From the NCBI RefSeq assembly GCF_963576545.1, contig NC_083638.1, positions 21,107,590 to 21,171,589 of the forward strand: a stretch of 64,000 bases of DNA. The letters are read 5' to 3'. The notes under the pieces are model-generated. The model was not told where the DNA came from, made no database searches, and saw only the letters and a program-made list of their open reading frames with translations. Of this stretch, positions 50,934 through 57,550 are shown piece after piece (positions within the stretch are counted from its first letter, which is position 1; the number at the start of each line of letters is the position of its first letter). The position numbers and the translations under genes are program-made. This stretch comes from Limanda limanda (taxonomy: Eukaryota; Chordata; Actinopteri; Pleuronectiformes; Pleuronectidae).

Positions 50934-53900
50934 TTATATATTTCATATCACAATTTTACACAATGTATTACTTGACATTTAAAGACATCTCTGTGATATT
51001 GGCCATCTAATTATTGGTCCAATCCCCTTAAGGTGTGACTGGTAGTTTCTTCACTAGATGTTACTGTTGCATGTCAGCTGTAATTCACTAATTATCTGAC
51101 AATGGTATCAGAATATTTCAATAAATCTTTTGTCTGCCCTAACCTAGTCTGTTGAAAGAAAATAAATGTGGCAGAGAAGAGAGGAGGAGGGGGGAAAGCG
51201 GGAAAGAAAAGAGAGACAAGTAACACTTGATTTAATTTTGTATTTAGATTCTGTGAGACTGTGCATATTTCCGTTTCATTATTGTTTTTCTTACTGTGAT
51301 TATTATCATGATGGAAACAGTCACCAGTTAAAAAGTACCACTGCTCCTGTTCTCTTCAGATTTACGTTTGTGGTGGTTTACGTGGGAACGTGGCACTGCA
51401 AACGGCGGAATATTACAATCCACAGACAGACCAGTGGACTGTGATCACCCCCATGAACACCAGGCGCAATGGGGTTGCAATTATTGCATTTCAAAACCAA
51501 ATCTATGCAGTAAGTACACAAAACACTCCTGACATCCACATATCACTGATGAAAGTATGTAATGTAAAGTATAAGAGACCAGCACCTTTATCCAGCAAGA
51601 GCCTACAGCCATGGTATATATATTTCAGATATATTACTCAAAATATCATATTCAAACCTCAGGGTAGATACAGTATTGCATTGGATAAACACTGCCATCC
51701 ATTGAGCCTTCTCGATTTATCAGCCTTTTAAGATGTATAAGCTGTTCTGAAGTTACAATTAAATCCTCATAGAAGACAGACAAAAAGTAACATTTTGTAA
51801 GTTTTGACCTTTTAATCCAGCGGTTATTAATTAATACAATTGCCATCTACTTGATACTGTGCATACCATGAGACGTTTAAAACCATTGATACGACCCATC
51901 AAATTTCCCGACACAGCTTGGTGGCCTTGACGGTAACATCCGTCTGAAAACCGGTGAGGTCTACAACCCCCAGGCCAACACCTGGCATGTAGTGTCCTCC
52001 ATGCTGACACCCCGCAGCAACTTTTTCCTCGCAGAGATTGAAGACCGGATCTTTGCTGTTGGGGGTAAAAGCATCTTGTGCAACACCACTAATGTTGAAT
52101 ACTATGACCCTAAAACAAATCAGTGGTTTGAGGCCAGGAACGAAAAACTGCCTGTCCGCGGCCAAGGCTGCTGTCTGATATATGGAATCCCCAACTTGGT
52201 TGAATACAGTTTCCCCCGTAATTCGCCTGAGTTTTTAGATTTTCAGGCCATAGAGGACACAGATCTATTTCAACTAAGCATCTAGGTCCTAAAACCCTCA
52301 CACCTGTCCATTACATTTCATTTCACAATAAGAACTACAAAGTGCTATATCTAAGCGCTGTATAAGTGCTACTAGTAGTCGGAAGAGATGTGTCTGTGTG
52401 AGGAATTCCCTCAAGAAGTTCTTGAGCAATCGGGTTAACGAGAATGGGACAGACAGACAGACAACCCAAACACATAATGCTCATACGTCCAGGGTAATAC
52501 AGTGCAGAACTTAAACAACAAATATCTGTTAATATATTTAATATTGTATATGAGGTCCATAATGCCCAACTTAAGTTATGTCTTGCTGATGGATGACCTG
52601 AGAGACCTTAAGACCTTCACAGGCATGATTTAGATTAAGATGTTTAAAGTTTTCGTGCAAGAAGTGGCCATCTTGTCGCTGGCATTAGGATGCGATCTGT
52701 CTTGAGACAGTCTCCATTCTCCATATACTAATAATGCTGACATGACTTCTGTGACAGAGGCTTGTTATCTTCTTCGTCACATTTTCTGTAATGCTGAGAT
52801 GTTTCTATTGTTATTCAAGCTTTTTGGTTTGGCTGTTAGCAGTTCAACAAACAATCTTCTTTGTCAACAAATCCCTGTTAATAAACATATACTTAAATAA
52901 GGTCAACTGAGGTTCCACAATCAAGTTTTTTTATTTACCACTGTAAACACCAATTAGAAGTTCAGCCGACCTTCATCAATCATATGTGATTTTTTTTCTT
53001 CATCCTAAACCTACTGCTAGGTTCATATTGAAGTGTAGAGCTTCTGACAAACAGATTCCGTTTCCAGTTTCCATTCCGTCAGCCAGTCTATGAGGTCTGG
53101 CAGAAGTCCAGATACCTTGGTCAGTAATAAGACACTCTTCAAAGCATTCAACAACAGGAAATAGAGTCACAATATTCAAGAAAATCCCAAAGTGGGACAT
53201 GGAACATATCTAACATGGATGATAACAAACCCAGGAGAAGCTATATTATTCCCAGTGTGTCCCTGCAGAGCAAGAAAGCATGGCCGGGGATAGCTTGGCC
53301 AGATTTCATCAACTTTTACTGAAGGTATCAGATCTGTTTTGTCGTATACAATGCATCTGCAGTTGCACTCGTATATATTTATAGGGAGACTTGTCCAAAT
53401 TACTGTAACTTTACTGAAAAGCCTGGACATAGTTTAGGTGTAAACATCTTGATATAAATTGAGAGACTTAGAACGCAGGGAAATGAGGAATAGTGTGAAA
53501 AAAATATCAAACAGCGACATAGCAGAGAAGCCTGAGCCTATATCAGCTTGATCAGTAATGGAGTCACCTGATCACTATTGGTTATACGACGCCATTTCAG
53601 ATCAATTTTTGACTTTAATCTATTTAGCTCTGGGTAAGCCAGCTGTCAACACTAACCTACTGCACTTCAACCTGATCCTGACAGTGTTGTTGTCAGCCAG
53701 TGACCCACAGAGCCCAAATGAAAAAGAAAACAGACCACTGTTCCAATTAATAAGTTTCACATTGACATGTGTCAGTGAGCACAGCGAGAAATGCCACTCT
53801 GGTTTAAAAAAAAATTCATGTATCAGTGACATGAGACAGGTCCACATCTGCTCCGAAGTACAGCCGCCAGCTGAAACTTCTGAACTTAAAATTTGATTTT

Positions 53901-54541
53901 GAGGAGGATGACAAGAGGCTCTTTGAAATCAAAATAAACTTCCCAGTCAAAAGAACAGACTACCACCTTTCTCCCCAAATTAATAAAAAAGTTAGGCTGT
54001 GTTATGAAAACTGTTTCACAGCTATATAGCAATTTGATATACTCTAAAACAAAGGTCATCAGGGTTTTACAACTTACATTTTGTTTCTGACAGGTGAGTC
54101 TTTAGTGAATGCTCATATAATCTTTCACAAGTTCAAAAACAGTGACTGTATTCCCAGAGCCATGAAAGTTAATTAATTTCAAACTCCTCCCTCTCTTCTT
54201 CCTAATGGCGTAGGACACAAGTTCAGTTTCAAACTAACCTCCAACTCTCTTGCAAAACAGCATAAAAAACATAATCAGCCGATATCGATATGTATCGCGA
54301 TATGAATAAAATCAGCGCAACTGCACTGAGGCACAGTACTCGGCTGCTCAACTAGTGACTCTGCTCCTTAGTTTTTTCTAATAACCCACACATAGAACAT
54401 ATCTTAATAAAAACTGTACCCCTCCCAAAATAACCTTCTTACCTTGGAGTCTCTTTGTAGACGGACTTGTGTCCCTCTGTGATCCGACAGCGACCTCTTC
54501 ACTACTGTGCGATGTCGGAAGTGATAATAATCACCAAATAC
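15175..54541 (-). CDS. furin: furin, proprotein convertase (14 of about 15 coding exons; first coding exon outside window)
   Basis: Join on the minus strand: 54541-54443, 44701-44606, 41982-41854, 41663-41587, 34560-34472, 28033-27861, 26938-26726, 23994-23894, 22837-22734, 22495-22378, 18573-18394, 18297-18173, 17338-17216, 15782-15175. All phases fit; 2235 nt = 744 residues plus stop. Furin is a calcium-dependent type I membrane serine protease of the trans-Golgi and endosomes that cuts precursors after R-X-K/R-R. Counting from the first visible residue, an offset of 59 reproduces human numbering exactly for pH-sensor His69 (visible 10), the KRRKKR|D autocleavage site (Asp108, visible 49), Asp153 (94), His194 (135), oxyanion Asn295 (236) and Ser368 (309). 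P domain, Cys-rich region, membrane span and tail ending [12 protein letters not shown] follow. Teleosts have more than one furin; a or b is not resolved. Introns are long (up to 9.7 kb). Confidence 0.96.
15783..17215 (-). other. furin intron
   Basis: A 1.4 kb intron. The only structure seen is an imperfect hairpin at 16716-16742: CTGTCAG and CTGACAG flank the 12-bp palindrome GTATGTACATAC, with a 3-nt bulge. Otherwise I see nothing. Confidence 0.5.
17216..17338 (-). CDS. furin: furin exon, end of P domain and start of Cys-rich region
   Basis: 123 nt: [20 protein letters not shown] then a Ser/Pro linker and [11 protein letters not shown]. It joins in phase to ECNAG in the last exon. Confidence 0.94.
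17805..17920. repeat. Dispersed teleost repeat, right-hand part
   Basis: Contains TTTGGTGCGGATCCAA, AAATCTGGATCTAGGGAATT and TTGGGACTTGGCGGAG, wording I recognise from a very common teleost element. The left-hand part of what looks like the same family is at 29825-29970. Class not certain. Confidence 0.6.
18173..18297 (-). CDS. furin: furin P-domain exon ([14 protein letters not shown])
   Basis: 125 nt: [20 protein letters not shown] then [17 protein letters not shown], close to the human sequence. Confidence 0.95.
18394..18573 (-). CDS. furin: furin P-domain exon
   Basis: 180 nt: [19 protein letters not shown], then [19 protein letters not shown]. Where human furin has RGD (RRGDLAIHL), this fish has RGN. 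A potential N-glycosylation site NMS is present. Confidence 0.95.
18574..22377 (-). other. furin intron (3.8 kb)
   Basis: AT-rich intron with TG/CA-rich stretches at 20188-20250 and an ACGC microsatellite at 21259-21311. I see no gene in it. Confidence 0.5.
21259..21311. repeat. Compound (AC)n(GCAC)n microsatellite
   Basis: A short AC run is followed by about nine uninterrupted copies of the tetramer GCAC in a furin intron. Confidence 0.93.
22378..22495 (-). CDS. furin: furin exon, catalytic/P domain border
   Basis: 118 nt: [20 protein letters not shown] then [15 protein letters not shown]. Donor is GTTGGT (non-consensus at +3 to +5), with TG-rich sequence downstream. Confidence 0.94.
22734..22837 (-). 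CDS. furin: furin exon ([12 protein letters not shown])
   Basis: 104 nt at the end of the catalytic domain: [20 protein letters not shown] then [11 protein letters not shown]. The donor GTACTG is suboptimal, but the phase to the next exon (VSHSYGYG) is right. Confidence 0.94.
23894..23994 (-). CDS. furin: furin exon with catalytic Ser
   Basis: 101 nt: [20 protein letters not shown] then [18 protein letters not shown] carries the nucleophile (human Ser368). Confidence 0.96.
23995..26725 (-). other. furin intron (2.7 kb)
   Basis: AT-rich, with no recognisable gene. A 10-mer repeat (26687-26716) lies next to the exon at its right end. Confidence 0.5.
26687..26716. repeat. Triplicated 10-mer AGATACAATC next to a furin donor
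   Basis: Three exact tandem copies, beginning nine bases beyond the exon 26726-26938 on the transcribed strand (donor GTGAGTTGTGATTG). Confidence 0.9.
26726..26938 (-). CDS. furin: furin exon with oxyanion-hole Asn
   Basis: 71 codons, phase 0 at both ends. Contains [20 protein letters not shown] with the oxyanion Asn (human Asn295), then [20 protein letters not shown]. Three copies of a 10-mer lie just after the donor. Confidence 0.96.
27861..28033 (-). CDS. furin: furin catalytic-domain exon ([10 protein letters not shown])
   Basis: 173 nt: [18 protein letters not shown] through [18 protein letters not shown] to FLRGVTE, part of the substrate-pocket region. The donor GAG|GTGTGTGTGTG is a short TG repeat. 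Confidence 0.96.
29825..29970 (+). repeat. Dispersed teleost repeat, left-hand part
   Basis: Contains TCTGCCAAGAAGGTTATGTT, CTACCGGATGGATTATCACC and AAGGGAGAGCCCATT, matching the start of the same common teleost family as the fragment at 17805-17920. It ends where the hairpin and then the L2 LINE begin. Confidence 0.6.
29941..29993. repeat. Overlapping, mutually exclusive hairpins at the LINE 5' edge
   Basis: Hairpin A: 29941-29952 (GGGAGAGCCCAT) pairs with 29972-29983, with an inner ATTCAA/TTGAAT stem that extends it. Hairpin B: 29964-29976 (AATTTTGGATGGG) pairs perfectly with 29981-29993 across a 4-nt loop. They share 29972-29983, so only one can form at a time. Confidence 0.93.
29968..31683 (+). 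CDS. L2 LINE reverse transcriptase, truncated ORF2 (571 codons, uninterrupted)
   Basis: The open frame runs without stop or frameshift to TAA at 31681-31683. RT blocks in order: [61 protein letters not shown], the catalytic [12 protein letters not shown], then the C-terminal [13 protein letters not shown] and [20 protein letters not shown] typical of L2. LINE homology begins about [16 protein letters not shown] (about 30012); the ATG at 29968 is in flanking repeat sequence and is probably not a real start. It makes no complete retrotransposition machinery, but it looks recent. Confidence 0.88.
   Translation: MDGLSHPKFSLLPSHFVNYFTKKIDDIRSSFSDPPSRTTPPSTSSSSPSLSSFTPLSPNQVLTLVTSARPTTCPLDPIPSHILQSIAPDLLPFLTHLINTSLSNGCFPNSLKEARVNPLLKKPTLDPSAVNNYRPVSLLPFVSKTLERAIFNQLSSYLNHNNLLDPRQSGFKAGHSTETALLAVSEQLHTARADSLSSVLILLDLSAAFDTVNHQILISSLQDLGISGSALSLLSSYLNERTYRVTWRGSVSEPCPLTTGVPQGSVLGPLLFSLYTNTLGSVIHSHGFSYHSYADDTQLILSFPRSETQVAARISACLTDISQWMTAHHLKINLDKTEILFLPGTNSPTHDLTINFDNSVLTPTQTARNLGVTLDCQLSLSANIAATTRSCRFMLYNIRRIRPLLTQKAVQVLVQALVISRLDYCNSLLAGLPATAIRPLQLIQNAAARLVFNQPKFTRTTPLLRSLHWLPVTARIRFKTLVLAYHAVNRSGPVYIQDMVKHYTPARSLRSASAKRLVPPSLRAKHSSKSRLFAVLAPKWWNELPLDIRTSESLHIFRRKLKTYLFRLYLE
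30000..31914 (+). mobile_element. 5'-truncated L2-type LINE, antisense to furin
   Basis: A non-LTR retrotransposon fragment inserted in a furin intron. It keeps the reverse-transcriptase half and the 3' UTR; the endonuclease half is missing. The 3' UTR ends in GTCGCTTTGGATAAAAGCGT and short ATGTAA-type tail repeats (31888-31914), typical of teleost L2-family elements. The exact 5' junction is blurred by the hairpin at 29941-29993, and I could not identify target-site duplications. Confidence 0.85.
32473..32497. repeat. (ACA)n trinucleotide repeat
   Basis: Eight uninterrupted ACA units within a furin intron. Confidence 0.9.
33298..33366 (+). repeat. Dispersed teleost repeat (TAGTGCTTTTCTAGTC family), copy A
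   Basis: Contains GCTTTTCTAGTCTTGATGAC and CACTCAAAGCGCT. A second copy is at 57457-57550. It is a short non-coding family common in teleosts. Confidence 0.65.
34472..34560 (-). CDS. furin: furin exon with catalytic His
   Basis: 89 nt; reads [20 protein letters not shown] then [12 protein letters not shown] holds the catalytic His (human His194). Confidence 0.96.
36324..36360. repeat. Perfect 16-bp inverted repeat, 5-nt loop
   Basis: Left arm AACCTGATTATGCAAG (36324-36339), loop GACTA, right arm its exact complement (36345-36360). It lies deep in a furin intron. Confidence 0.95.
37060..37166. repeat. Dispersed teleost repeat, copy B
   Basis: Contains GACCTGTACTGCAGCCAGCC, ACCAGGGGGCTTTTG and CATGCAGTCTATGGACAT. 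Related to the copy at 8891-9024; ends with the usual CAGTCTATGG wording. Confidence 0.6.
41587..41663 (-). CDS. furin: furin catalytic-domain exon (DVND)
   Basis: 77 nt: [19 protein letters not shown] then TQLNDN, nearly the human wording. It ends in AG, completed by exon 6 to Arg before the catalytic His. Confidence 0.95.
41854..41982 (-). CDS. furin: furin exon with catalytic Asp
   Basis: 43 codons, phase 0 at both ends. Contains [20 protein letters not shown], with the catalytic Asp (human Asp153) in LDDG. Confidence 0.96.
41983..44605 (-). other. furin intron (2.6 kb)
   Basis: Contains one LINE relic (43395-43660, plus strand). Otherwise AT-rich with nothing recognised. Confidence 0.5.
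43395..43660 (+). mobile_element. Decayed LINE reverse-transcriptase relic
   Basis: A 61-codon open frame reads [20 protein letters not shown] then [18 protein letters not shown], followed after a frame disturbance by [12 protein letters not shown]. This is the classic C-terminal RT region of vertebrate LINEs (HI.NITR.A.YHLRN...; [11 protein letters not shown]). It is clearly divergent from the L2 copy at 30000-31914, so a separate, older insertion. Clade not determined. Confidence 0.6.
44606..44701 (-). CDS. furin: furin exon with primary autoactivation site
   Basis: 32 codons: [20 protein letters not shown] then [19 protein letters not shown] corresponds to human KRRTKR|D at residue 107/108, the end of the inhibitory prodomain. 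Confidence 0.96.
45271..45423 (+). repeat. Local direct duplication, copy A
   Basis: From AAGGACAACCAAATCACAGC to TTCTAAGTCAAGG. It aligns with 46003-46152 over its whole length with substitutions and a few small indels; spacing about 730 bases. Confidence 0.85.
46003..46152 (+). repeat. Local direct duplication, copy B
   Basis: From AAGGACAACCAAATTACAGC to TTCTAATTCAAGGTCC. Shared internal wording with copy A includes CAGATCACTAGAGACGT and ATAATGAAGGTCACATTAT. Confidence 0.85.
46149..46177. repeat. Perfect 12-bp inverted repeat, 5-nt loop
   Basis: Arms AGGTCCTTTTCA (46149-46160) and its complement (46166-46177), loop CTGAC. It starts at the end of duplication copy B. Confidence 0.9.
47170..47670. 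mobile_element. MITE-like element with inverted termini, upstream of the klhl10-like gene
   Basis: Left end about 47170-47232 (CCTTTGTTTGGCTCATGGGC, GGGTGGCAATCAAC, AAGGTGCATTACCACC) is the inverted counterpart of 47608-47668 (GGCGGTAACAG, CTTGACTGCCACCCACC, AAACCAAACAAAG). A third partial copy (CTTCAAGGTGCATTACCGCC, 47320-47339) and a TTC-rich run at 47341-47361 lie inside. GGTGCATTACCGCC is familiar from teleost non-autonomous transposons. Its right end is about 85 bases before the klhl10-like start codon. Confidence 0.6.
47755..47867 (+). CDS. klhl10-like: klhl10-like exon 1 (BTB start)
   Basis: Residues 1-37 plus two bases; [18 protein letters not shown] aligns with human FNELRLEGKLCDVVIKV. 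Donor CA|GTGAGT. The split codon gives Q, making FLQTLFENW like human FRALFTSGW. Confidence 0.88.
47755..52285 (+). CDS. klhl10-like: Kelch-like protein 10-like (BTB-BACK-kelch), nested antisense in furin
   Basis: Join 47755-47867, 49557-50034, 50113-50739, 51360-51509, 51917-52285: 1737 nt, 578 residues plus TAG, all junctions AG/GT and in phase. BTB about 5-105 ([20 protein letters not shown]), BACK about 110-245 ([23 protein letters not shown]), then six kelch repeats marked by LAIGG, YCIGG, YAIGG, YVCGG, YALGG and FAVGG. The order and wording fit KLHL10, a testis-expressed CUL3 ubiquitin-ligase adaptor needed for spermiogenesis in mouse (family knowledge); CUL3 binding here is inferred. 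Human KLHL10 is about 608 residues; the difference is a missing N-terminal extension. The upstream frame is open back to 47683, so a further 5' exon is possible. It may be a teleost paralogue rather than the strict orthologue. Confidence 0.92.
48325..49265. mobile_element. Dispersed non-coding element in klhl10-like intron 1
   Basis: Starts CCTAGGGCTGGGCAATACGG and runs through CAGCCGATATCAAAATGTAT; its right side has TATCGACCATTTCTATCAAGG. This GGGCTGGGC...ATATCG wording is a frequent teleost repeat. Its left 135 bases are matched by a second copy at 54271-54415. The right boundary is a guess. Confidence 0.5.
49557..50034 (+). CDS. klhl10-like: klhl10-like exon 2 (BTB end, BACK start)
   Basis: 478 nt, residues 38-197. 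Contains [40 protein letters not shown] and [15 protein letters not shown], matching KLHL10. Donor AAG|GTAAAA. Confidence 0.93.
50113..50739 (+). CDS. klhl10-like: klhl10-like exon 3 (BACK end, kelch 1-3)
   Basis: 209 codons, residues 198-406, phase 0 at both ends. Kelch markers [18 protein letters not shown] and [10 protein letters not shown] with the W-containing strands DQWIVV, HTWQEV and NQWKRI. Confidence 0.94.
50889..50931. repeat. (CA)n microsatellite in klhl10-like intron 3
   Basis: CA repeat with one GA interruption near its left end. Confidence 0.93.
51360..51509 (+). CDS. klhl10-like: klhl10-like exon 4 (kelch 4)
   Basis: 50 codons, residues 407-456: [33 protein letters not shown]. 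Donor GCA|GTAAGT. Confidence 0.94.
51917..52285 (+). CDS. klhl10-like: klhl10-like exon 5 (kelch 5-6, stop)
   Basis: 122 codons plus TAG, residues 457-578: [36 protein letters not shown], then a tail ([14 protein letters not shown]) matching the human LANVEEYAARRDNFPG. Confidence 0.94.
   Translation, partial: LGGLDGNIRLKTGEVYNPQANTWHVVSSMLTPRSNFFLAEIEDRIFAVGGKSILCNTTNVEYYDPKTNQWFEARNEKLPVRGQGCCLIYGIPNLVEYSFPRNSPEFLDFQAIEDTDLFQLSI
52286..54270. other. Downstream of klhl10-like, within furin intron
   Basis: About 2 kb, probably the klhl10-like 3' UTR in its first part. No other coding or repeat feature was recognised. Confidence 0.5.
52880..52885 (+). promoter_or_regulatory. Candidate poly-A signal of the klhl10-like gene
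   Basis: AATAAA about 595 bases after the stop codon, the first canonical hexamer I noticed on the plus strand there. Unverified. Confidence 0.35.
54271..54415. repeat. Second copy of the intron-1 dispersed element, beside a furin exon
   Basis: ATAATCAGCCGATATCGATA, CTGCACTGAGG, TTTTTTCTAATAACCCACAC and CTTAATAAAAAC parallel 48354-48489. It ends 27 bases from the furin prodomain exon. Confidence 0.7.
54443..54541 (-). CDS. furin: furin prodomain exon (first visible)
   Basis: 33 codons, [20 protein letters not shown] and on. It contains the internal prodomain cleavage site VVKR|S and the His that acts as pH sensor in human furin (His69). Acceptor TTCTAG, donor AAG|GTAAGA. A decayed repeat (54271-54415) ends 27 bases from its donor side. 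Confidence 0.95.
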
Positions 54542-57456
54542 CTAGAAAGACAAAGCAATTGGATCAGTTATTCCATATGGCTATTTAAATATCAAGTGCT
54601 AAAACAAAGTCTATCAGTTTCCCTTTTTAAATAAATGTGCAAACTAATAAGGGGGGGAAAGTATTAAAAAAAATTGGCATAGGATTGAAATAAAATATAG
54701 GGCTCAAGCCTCTTTTTGTCAAGGGTCTGAATACTATCTGAATGCAAGTTTAGTATCAATTAAAAACAGACATAATAGTCTTGCTTTTTACTGTTTACAT
54801 CACTGTAAAGTCAAATTCTTGGGTTGTAAAATAATTATTTGTTTAAAAAAAACCTTATATAGACAGGTGTAAATTGCAACGCTGAGACTATAATGAATGT
54901 AGAACATAAGTGATTGTCTGTTCAGAGTAACATTTTTACATTCCGTTAAATAACATAAAAATAGAATATACTGTCTACCCATGAACCGATTGAACATCTA
55001 TGAAGATACTCAGCTTGTGTTTACAGCTCTATATGCAATGAAATGTTACTTAGTGAATTCGCTAAAGAGAAAAGGAGAGTCGTAAACAAAATGACTGCTG
55101 CACACACAGTTAAACAAAACTATGAGCAGCATAACCACATGATAGTTTTCTGAAAGATGTTTTGTTGAAGTAGCGCAAAGCTACTGCAGTGGGTACCGCA
55201 ACATTCCTTCATTCAAAAAGAGCCACGAATCATTCCCCCGACCTTCTCTGCTCCCGTTTAATCACGGTAAACAGGCCGACTCCAGCAAGGCCAACACAAA
55301 AGGTCCCTGCAAACAAAGCCAGTGGAAAATGGGGAGGCAATAGCCGAGAGGGAAGATGCACTTTACAGTGATATTCAGCTCAAACCACTGCCGCAAGCAT
55401 GTGTGCAGGCATGTGCATGCATATGTGTACATTTAAAAAAATAAGAACTAGACCAAGTAGAAAAGATTACAAACTGGAAAAAAAGCCTGCAGTCTTTCTG
55501 AAGAGCGAATTAAGAGCAGGTATCAGTTCCATTGTGTTAGACTAGAAAAAAAGAAGCTGGGGGTGGGATACAGATAAACGAAAACGAGGTCAAGAGTCCA
55601 TTAAGAATCTTATAAAAACATATCCTTAGAAACAAAACGACCATGTCTGATTCATCCATCCAATGTTTTTTTTTTTCTAAATATTTGTAATGCATCTTGC
55701 ATTTCTGGGCACGTTGATTTCTATATAAAATTATATCCCACAGACAACAGCAGAATTTCACTCACTAGAGCTCATACTTCCACCAAGGCCAAACAGTCCC
55801 CTTGAGATCAATCAAGCTGTGTCAAATTTCACACACCTATGGAAATCATATGCTTGATTTTTTTTTCATGATGACCAATTAATCATTTCCTTTAAAATCT
55901 GTCAAAACAAAGTGTCCTTGATCCCCTTCCTGATCTGAAACCGTACCAAAATTTAAAGGGCTTTTCCATGACCAACACTTTTACCAATAGTCCTCTGAAA
56001 AAAGTTTGTCAAAAGTAATTCTGGGTAATGTAGGAAATCACTAATCTGATCATCTGAATCATGTGTTTAGAAACATGTACTATGCCTACTCATTTCTACT
56101 CATCTGTAGTTTTTTTGAGAATATAAATTGTCCCCAAATTTTAGAACAGAAAGAAAAGATTGCAAGGATACTTGGAACAGCTACCGGAACACAAATGAAT
56201 GCAGAGTGTCCTCAGTCTGACCAGAGATTTGTCAAAAGATAGGAAAAACAAACACTTGTACACATGCAGAAATGCCCAGATTTACACACACAGGGACAAA
56301 GTACACACACCCACATCGATTGACACAAAACCTTCACTCAACCAAATGAAGCCAATTGTTATGCTGCCAAGCGTCTCAGCCATTATATGGAAAGTAAAGA
56401 ATGCGTGTCTTCAACCATCTGATCTCAAGATGTTGTTTCTGAGGAGTTTAACCTTTTTCCACTGGAGGAAAAAGGCCATTTACAACAAAGACATTTAGAT
56501 GGAAAAATGATGTGGAAACGGATCAGGACTCGTGAGTGACCATTACTGATGTGATAAGCCGGGCGCTGATAAAGCAGAACAAGCTTAACGGGTGCTCTCA
56601 GAGTAGCCCATTACTGAAGTGAGGCATTAATCCATCCACCTCATTAAAATGCATGGTAACAGACAGTGGAAAATGACTGTCTGCTGGTTTGTTTGCATGT
56701 TTGCTCCCTTCCTGCCTGCCAAATTTACCTTGTTGGAGAGCACTTATCAAGAGGTCTGGTTTCTCATCTCTAGTGACTGTTGACACAATTATGTTTTGCA
56801 AAGAGCCAAACAATGTCTGGAGACAAATTGTGAAAGGATTGGAGGCTGCAATAAAATGATATGACACTTCTCCATATGGAGTTGGGAAGAATAAAGCCTG
56901 TGGATTTTGGAAATTACACTTGAGGCAACATTGCAGTTAAAGTGCGCTTGATAACAGGGCCGCAGGATGTAGGACATTACCATATTTAGTTTGTGCATCA
57001 GAGAGTTGAGATAAGTTGAGAAAATGAGACTTATGCAGGCACAAGCGATTTAGCCTCCTAAAATAGTTGGGCAACTTGTTTACATAATGAGGCTGGAGCC
57101 TTATTACTCATTGCAGTGAATGGGTAGAAAAGGAGCATGGTCCGCCACAGTGGCAGCTCGACATAACAAGCAGTGTCTTTTAAAGCAGGGGAGAGCAGCC
57201 GGAGCTGCCCAACACACCTGATAATGGGTTTGCACATCAGGAGTACCTTTCTACCAAACTTCTCCTTGTTTTCCCCTCTTCAGTATTTGTCCTGCAGCAG
57301 TTATTCTGTTGCTCCTTACTCATTAACCTGAGTATTTATTTGGTGTCAGGGATATCTATGCATTAGAATGAATGCTTTGACAGTTGTTGTTAGTCTTAAC
57401 ACTGCAGGGAGAGTCGCAGATTTGGGTGAAGTCAGTGCAACCAAAGATCGGTGAAG

Positions 57457-57550
57457 CAAAATGGTTTGTATTCATAAAGCGCTTTTCTAGTCTGGATGAC
57501 CACTCAAAGCACTTGACAGTACAGTTTGCCATTCACACATTCACTGGACG
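57457..57550 (+). repeat. Dispersed teleost repeat (TAGTGCTTTTCTAGTC family), copy B
   Basis: Contains GCGCTTTTCTAGTCTGGATG, ACCACTCAAAGCAC and CAGTACAGTTTGCCATTCAC. Longer than copy A at 33298-33366. Confidence 0.7.

Larger units (their letters stand above)
44702..54442 (-). other. furin intron (9.7 kb) hosting an antisense gene
   Basis: The longest furin intron fully in the window separates the two visible prodomain exons. It holds the klhl10-like gene (plus strand), a local direct duplication, a hairpin, a MITE-like element and two copies of one dispersed repeat, each listed separately. Confidence 0.75.
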
